Source of the DNA: Actinomycetota bacterium
GTDB taxonomy: Bacteria; Actinomycetota; Humimicrobiia; JAHJRV01
Length of the DNA stretch: 35,897 nt
Direction: 5' to 3'
Assembly: GCA_018830725.1 (NCBI GenBank)
Contig: JAHJRV010000105.1
Coordinates: 1-35,897 of the forward strand
Made by a program: the position numbers and the translations under genes. This document shows, in pieces, positions 33,868 through 35,897 of the stretch (positions are counted from its first letter, which is position 1; each line of letters opens with the position of its first letter). The notes under the pieces were generated by a model. It was not told where the DNA came from, did not search any database, and was given only the letters and a program-made list of their open reading frames with translations.

Positions 33868-33892
33868 CACTGTTTTTTCTTTATAAAAGGAT

Positions 33893-34558
33893 ATGAACTT
33901 GAACATCGAACTATCATATACACCAAAAAAAATTAAAAGTTACGAAGTCTTTGAGGAAAATCAAATAGTAGAAAGAGCTAAAGAAGGAGACGAGAGAGCA
34001 CTCAACTATATTTTAGGAAAGTATAGCAATCTTGTAAGGTATAAAGCTCGTTCATACTTTTTAATAGGGGCTGAATATGATGATCTAATACAGGAAGGTA
34101 TGATAGGTCTTTTTAAATCTATAAAGGATTTCAAAGCTGGTAATGAAACATCTTTTAAATCATTTGCTGAACTGTGTATAACAAGACAGATAATAACTGC
34201 TATTAAAAATGCCACTCGACAAAAGCATATTCCTTTAAACTGTTACATTTCGCTAAATAAGCCATTTTATAGCAATGAAGAAACTTCTTATCCACTTTTT
34301 GAAATACTAAAAATTAAGGAACTAAATGATCCCGAACAACTTGTAATAAGTGGCGAAGAGATTCAAAGTATTAAAGAAATATTTGAAAAGTTTTTATCAA
34401 AATTAGAGGCATCAGTACTAAGTTTGTATATAAAGGGAAAAACTTATATTGAAATTGCTCATACTTTGAACTTAAAAGTGAAATCAGTTGATAATGCTCT
34501 TCAGAGAATAAAGAGAAAATTAGAGACTCATCTTAACGGTTATAAATCTTTAACCTAA
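33893..34558 (+). CDS. sigH: SigH-type RNA polymerase sigma factor
   Basis: 221 residues of the sigma-70 family, group resembling Bacillus SigH. Region 2: E-R-A-L-N-Y-I-L-G-K-Y, the core-binding D-D-L-I-Q-E-G-M-I-G-L-F-K-S-I and the -10 reading F-K-S-F-A-E-L-C-I-T-R-Q-I-I-T-A-I-K. The SigH hallmark A-T-R-Q-K-H-I-P-L-N-x-Y-I-S-L-N-K-P follows. Region 4 helix-turn-helix: K-G-K-T-Y-I-E-I-A-H-T-L-N-L-K-V-K-S-V-D-N-A-L-Q-R near the end. The ATG at 33893 is only two or three bases from AAAGGA; a TTG at 33899 has better spacing. No spore gene is in the window, so a sporulation role should not be assumed. Confidence 0.92.
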   Translation: MNLNIELSYTPKKIKSYEVFEENQIVERAKEGDERALNYILGKYSNLVRYKARSYFLIGAEYDDLIQEGMIGLFKSIKDFKAGNETSFKSFAELCITRQIITAIKNATRQKHIPLNCYISLNKPFYSNEETSYPLFEILKIKELNDPEQLVISGEEIQSIKEIFEKFLSKLEASVLSLYIKGKTYIEIAHTLNLKVKSVDNALQRIKRKLETHLNGYKSLT

Positions 34559-34665
34559 TCTTTCAAAACCCTCTTAAGAGATTACAAAATTTTTTAAGGT
34601 AAATTTTTTTTATTGATCTGTTTTAATTAATAATATTTTTTAAAAAGTATAGATAACCCTCCCCC

Positions 34666-34692
34666 TATCCCCTCCCTTAATGGGAGGGGATA
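34666..34692. repeat. G/C-rich palindrome
   Basis: TATCCCCTCCC (34666-34676) pairs perfectly with GGGAGGGGATA (34682-34692) around a 5-nt loop TTAAT. It resembles the CTCTCCC/GGGAGAG palindrome at 3949-3978 and is preceded by another CCCTCCCCC unit, so both look like members of one dispersed intergenic repeat group. Confidence 0.7.
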
Positions 34693-34696
34693 TAGA

Positions 34697-34752
34697 TGTA
34701 GGGCAACCCTTTAGGGTTGCATTATTAAGCAAGGCTAAAGCCTTACCCTACA
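34697..34752. repeat. Compound palindromic element with terminal inverted repeats
   Basis: The ends TGTAGGG (34697-34703) and CCCTACA (34746-34752) are inverted repeats. They enclose two hairpins, GCAACCC/GGGTTGC (34703-34720, loop TTTA) and AAGGC/GCCTT (34731-34744, loop TAAA). The whole can fold as a three-way junction. No coding capacity; it looks like a small non-autonomous dispersed intergenic element. Confidence 0.7.
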
Positions 34753-34775
34753 TTTTAGTCTAGAGAATATGCTCA

Positions 34776-34824
34776 AATCTTTCAAGGGTTTTTATTTTTT
34801 AGTATAAAAATTTTTAGTATAATT
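34776..34824. repeat. 49-bp direct repeat, copy 1 (upstream of tRNA-Thr)
   Basis: 47 of 49 bases match 34959-35007. It contains two TTTAGTATAA-like units, the second giving TATAAT at 34818-34823. It ends 60 bases before tRNA-Thr(UGU). It may be a duplicated promoter segment. Confidence 0.85.
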
Positions 34825-34884
34825 GAAGTATAAAAATGCTATTATTTATATAAAAAAGTATTAGTTAAAAGGAACATCTAATAA

Positions 34885-34959
34885 GCCGGTGTAGCTCAGT
34901 GGTAGAGCAGCTGATTTGTAATCAGCAGGTCATTGGTTCAAATCCGATCACCGGCTCCA
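34885..34959 (+). tRNA. tRNA-Thr (anticodon UGU)
   Basis: Seven-base acceptor stem GCCGGTG/CACCGGC, discriminator T, encoded CCA (34957-34959). D arm GCTC/GAGC, anticodon stem GCTGA/TCAGC with loop T-T-TGT-A-A reading ACA codons, and a T arm with TTCAAAT. 75 bases including CCA. First of four tRNA genes before tuf, in the position of thrU in E. coli. Confidence 0.95.
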
Positions 34960-35007
34960 ATCTTTCAATGGTATTTATTTTTTAGTATAAAAATTTTTAG
35001 TATAATT
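34959..35007. repeat. 49-bp direct repeat, copy 2 (downstream of tRNA-Thr)
   Basis: Second copy of the repeat at 34776-34824 with two mismatches. It begins exactly at the last base of the tRNA-Thr CCA and ends 40 bases before tRNA-Tyr, carrying TATAAT at 35001-35006. Confidence 0.85.
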
Positions 35008-35047
35008 TTTTTAAACGAGAATTTTCTTTTTACCAAAATATGATTTT

Positions 35048-35133
35048 GGGGGAGTTCCCGAGTGGACAAAGGGGACAGACTGTAAATCTGTTGGTGTTTA
35101 CCTTCAGAGGTTCGAATCCTCTCTCCCCCACCA
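35048..35133 (+). tRNA. tRNA-Tyr (anticodon GUA)
   Basis: 86 bases with acceptor stem GGGGGAG/CTCCCCC, discriminator A and encoded CCA. The anticodon stem ACAGA/TCTGT encloses C-T-GTA-A-A. A long variable arm (class II) follows, typical of bacterial Tyr, then the T loop TTCGAAT. It lies between two Thr tRNAs like tyrU of E. coli. Confidence 0.95.
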
Positions 35134-35147
35134 TATTTTTTAATTAT

Positions 35148-35223
35148 GCCCGTGTAGCTCAGATGGTAGAGCATCTCCTCGGTAAGGAGAAGGTCACCGG
35201 TTCAAGTCCGGTCGCGGGCTCCA
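35148..35223 (+). tRNA. tRNA-Thr (anticodon GGU, C33)
   Basis: 76 bases with acceptor GCCCGTG/CGCGGGC (one T-G wobble), discriminator T and encoded CCA. Anticodon stem TCTCC/GGAGA with loop T-C-GGT-A-A, so position 33 is C rather than the near-universal U. D and T arms are regular (GCTC/GAGC; ACCGG/CCGGT). It starts 14 bases after tRNA-Tyr, surely cotranscribed. The tRNA-Gly that sits between Tyr and Thr in E. coli is absent. Confidence 0.93.
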
Positions 35224-35380
35224 GATTTGGGAAATATTTTGTCGATTGAATGAAAGGATTTTTAATATAAGTAATAAAATAAAATGATAAAATATAAATA
35301 ATAAAATTAATAACTTGTACTATAAACTAAATATGTTTACAGTTTACTGTTTAAAAAAGTAAGGTAATAAAAATATTTTA

Positions 35381-35434
35381 ATTTAGGAATAAATTAGAAA
35401 GAAACCCAACGGCTTCAGTCGTTGGAGGTGTCAC
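35381..35434 (+). repeat. 54-bp repeat, copy 1 (IS200/IS605 right-end-like)
   Basis: Differs from 35568-35621 at one base. The core is a hairpin CCAACGGC/GTCGTTGG with TTCA loop (one G-T pair), preceded by AGAAAC and followed by AGGTGTCAC. This layout (AGAAxCCC-stem-GGAGG-TCAC) is what I know from the right end and omega-RNA 3' end of TnpB-carrying IS200/IS605-type elements. No tnpA or tnpB is present, so at most these are isolated ends. Confidence 0.7.
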
Positions 35435-35460
35435 AAAGCAGAAAAAATGAATAATTGGGT

Positions 35461-35537
35461 GGCGGTGTAGCTCAGTTGGTAAGAGCACACGGTTCATACC
35501 CGTGGGGTCACTGGTTCAAATCCAGTCACCGCTACCA
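35461..35537 (+). tRNA. tRNA-Met (elongator, anticodon CAU)
   Basis: 77 bases with acceptor GGCGGTG/CACCGCT (first pair G-T), discriminator A and encoded CCA. Anticodon stem CACGG/CCGTG with loop T-T-CAT-A-C. It lacks the three G-C pairs and the 1-72 mismatch of initiator tRNA. It closely resembles elongator tRNA-Met of Bacillus rather than the lysidine-modified Ile. Bracketed by the two 54-bp repeats. Confidence 0.9.
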
Positions 35538-35567
35538 AATAAGTGTTTAACAATTTACAATTTTTAT

Positions 35568-35621
35568 ATTTAGGAATAAATTAGAAAGAAACCCAACGGC
35601 TTCAGTCGTTGAAGGTGTCAC
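35568..35621 (+). repeat. 54-bp repeat, copy 2 (IS200/IS605 right-end-like)
   Basis: Second copy, 187 bases downstream of the first and on the other side of tRNA-Met. A single G-to-A change shortens the hairpin stem by one pair. The flanking DNA differs between copies, consistent with two insertions or a tandem duplication that has diverged outside the repeat. Confidence 0.7.
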
Positions 35622-35625
35622 TGAT

Positions 35626-35656
35626 TTGCTATTGTATAATATAAATAGTATATAAT
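35626..35656 (+). promoter_or_regulatory. Possible tuf promoter
   Basis: TTGCTA (35626-35631) is followed by TATAAT at 35651-35656, with 19-base spacing that is longer than ideal. Another TATAAT lies at 35635-35640. The leader to tuf would be about 105 bases. Weakly supported; tuf may also be read from the tRNA operon. Confidence 0.3.
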
Positions 35657-35766
35657 ATTTAATTCTTAATTTAAATTTTCTTTTAAGATTTTTAAAAACA
35701 TATAATAATTAATTTTCAAACAAATATAATAGAATAAAAATCCATTAAAAAAATGGGGGGAAATAT

Positions 35767-35897
35767 ATGGCTAAAAAGAAATTTGAGAGAACAAAACCAC
35801 ATATCAATGTTGGAACTATAGGTCATGTAGATCATGGTAAAACAACCTTAACTTCAGCAATAACATATTGTCTAAGTTCAAGAGGTCTTGATGTAGA
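35767..35897 (+). CDS. tuf: Elongation factor Tu, N-terminal part (partial)
   Basis: The first 43 codons, running off the right edge. [20 protein letters not shown] and then V-D-H-G-K-T-T-L-T is the universal EF-Tu start, with the P-loop [10 protein letters not shown]-Tu carries aminoacyl-tRNA to the ribosome using GTP. The ATG has GGGGGG six bases upstream, a very strong ribosome site fitting a highly expressed gene. It follows the tRNA cluster as tufB does in E. coli. Domains II and III are outside the window. Confidence 0.97.
   Translation, partial: MAKKKFERTKPHINVGTIGHVDHGKTTLTSAITYCLSSRGLDV

Larger units (their letters stand above)
34559..34884. other. Gene-free region with palindromes before the tRNA cluster
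   Basis: 326 bases without a credible ORF. It contains a G/C-rich palindrome (34666-34692), a compound cloverleaf-like repeat (34697-34752), the first copy of a 49-bp direct repeat (34776-34824) and A/T-rich DNA carrying TATAAT at 34818-34823 that may drive the tRNA genes. CTCTTAAGAG just after the sigH stop (near 34570) may contribute to termination. Confidence 0.6.

Noticed and set aside
35040-35249. 69-codon plus-strand ORF, and a minus-strand ORF at 34965-35174
   Set aside because: Both run across the tRNA genes; the apparent peptides are tRNA sequence translated by chance.
35461-35537. Initiator tRNA or lysidine-modified tRNA-Ile(CAU)
   Set aside because: It has a 1-72 pair (G-T) and lacks the G-C triplet of the initiator anticodon stem. 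Overall sequence matches elongator Met; without covariance scoring some doubt remains.
34559-35766. CRISPR array
   Set aside because: The repeats occur only twice each with tRNA genes between them; no regular repeat-spacer unit and no cas genes.

Overview
This is a low-G+C bacterial chromosome segment, densely packed with housekeeping genes. Many genes use TTG or GTG starts behind GGAGG-type ribosome binding sites. The order tilS-hpt-ftsH, then coaX ... greA-lysS-clpC-radA-disA-carD-PIN/TRAM-ispD-ispF-cysS-rlmB-yacP-sigH, then tRNAs-tuf, is close to the arrangement known from Bacillota and related deep-branching lineages. The sequence alone does not place it at species level. It could equally be a candidate phylum with Bacillota-like gene order. 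No phage, CRISPR array, defence island or intact transposase gene is visible.

Layout. (1) 1-3907: the 3' end of a glycogen synthase gene, a large soluble GAF4-PAS histidine kinase and a single-domain response regulator. (2) 4081-11051, all plus strand: galT, plsY, tilS, hpt, ftsH and a ribokinase. (3) 11152-18043, all minus strand: a tightly coupled six-gene operon for nucleoside uptake and breakdown. It encodes a BMP-family lipoprotein, an ATPase with two nucleotide-binding domains, two permeases, a nucleoside hydrolase and an amidohydrolase/deaminase, behind a recognisable sigma-A-type promoter. The convergent ribokinase and the nearby hpt complete a plausible route from imported purine nucleosides to ribose 5-phosphate and nucleotides. 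(4) 18479-34558, plus strand: DedA protein, coaX, a COG5322-like putative dehydrogenase, a drastically shortened greA, lysS, clpC, radA, disA, carD, a membrane PIN/TRAM protein, ispD, ispF, cysS, rlmB, yacP/rae1 and a SigH-type sigma factor. ctsR, mcsA and mcsB, common before clpC in Bacillota, are absent. (5) 34559-35897: a gene-free stretch with dispersed palindromes, four tRNA genes (Thr-UGU, Tyr-GUA, Thr-GGU, Met-CAU) and the start of tuf. This resembles the ancient Thr-Tyr-Gly-Thr-tufB cluster of E. coli, without the Gly gene.

Most notable details: (a) radA has no ATG, GTG or TTG before its zinc finger and appears to start at an ATT codon with an ideal Shine-Dalgarno, in the same frame as clpC and just after the clpC stop; (b) greA has lost about 90 internal codons in frame, including the catalytic coiled-coil tip, but is still an intact 64-codon ORF coupled to lysS; (c) DisA keeps the DGA motif but has MHQ in place of the RHR nucleotide-binding motif; (d) tRNA-Met and the first tRNA-Thr are each bracketed by near-identical direct repeats (54 and 49 bp), the 54-bp one resembling the right end / omega-RNA 3' end of IS200/IS605-type elements; (e) the Thr-GGU tRNA has C instead of the near-universal U at position 33; (f) ispD is followed by a trinucleotide tract giving five consecutive TAA stops. 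I see no wholly new multi-gene system; the novelty lies in these local departures.
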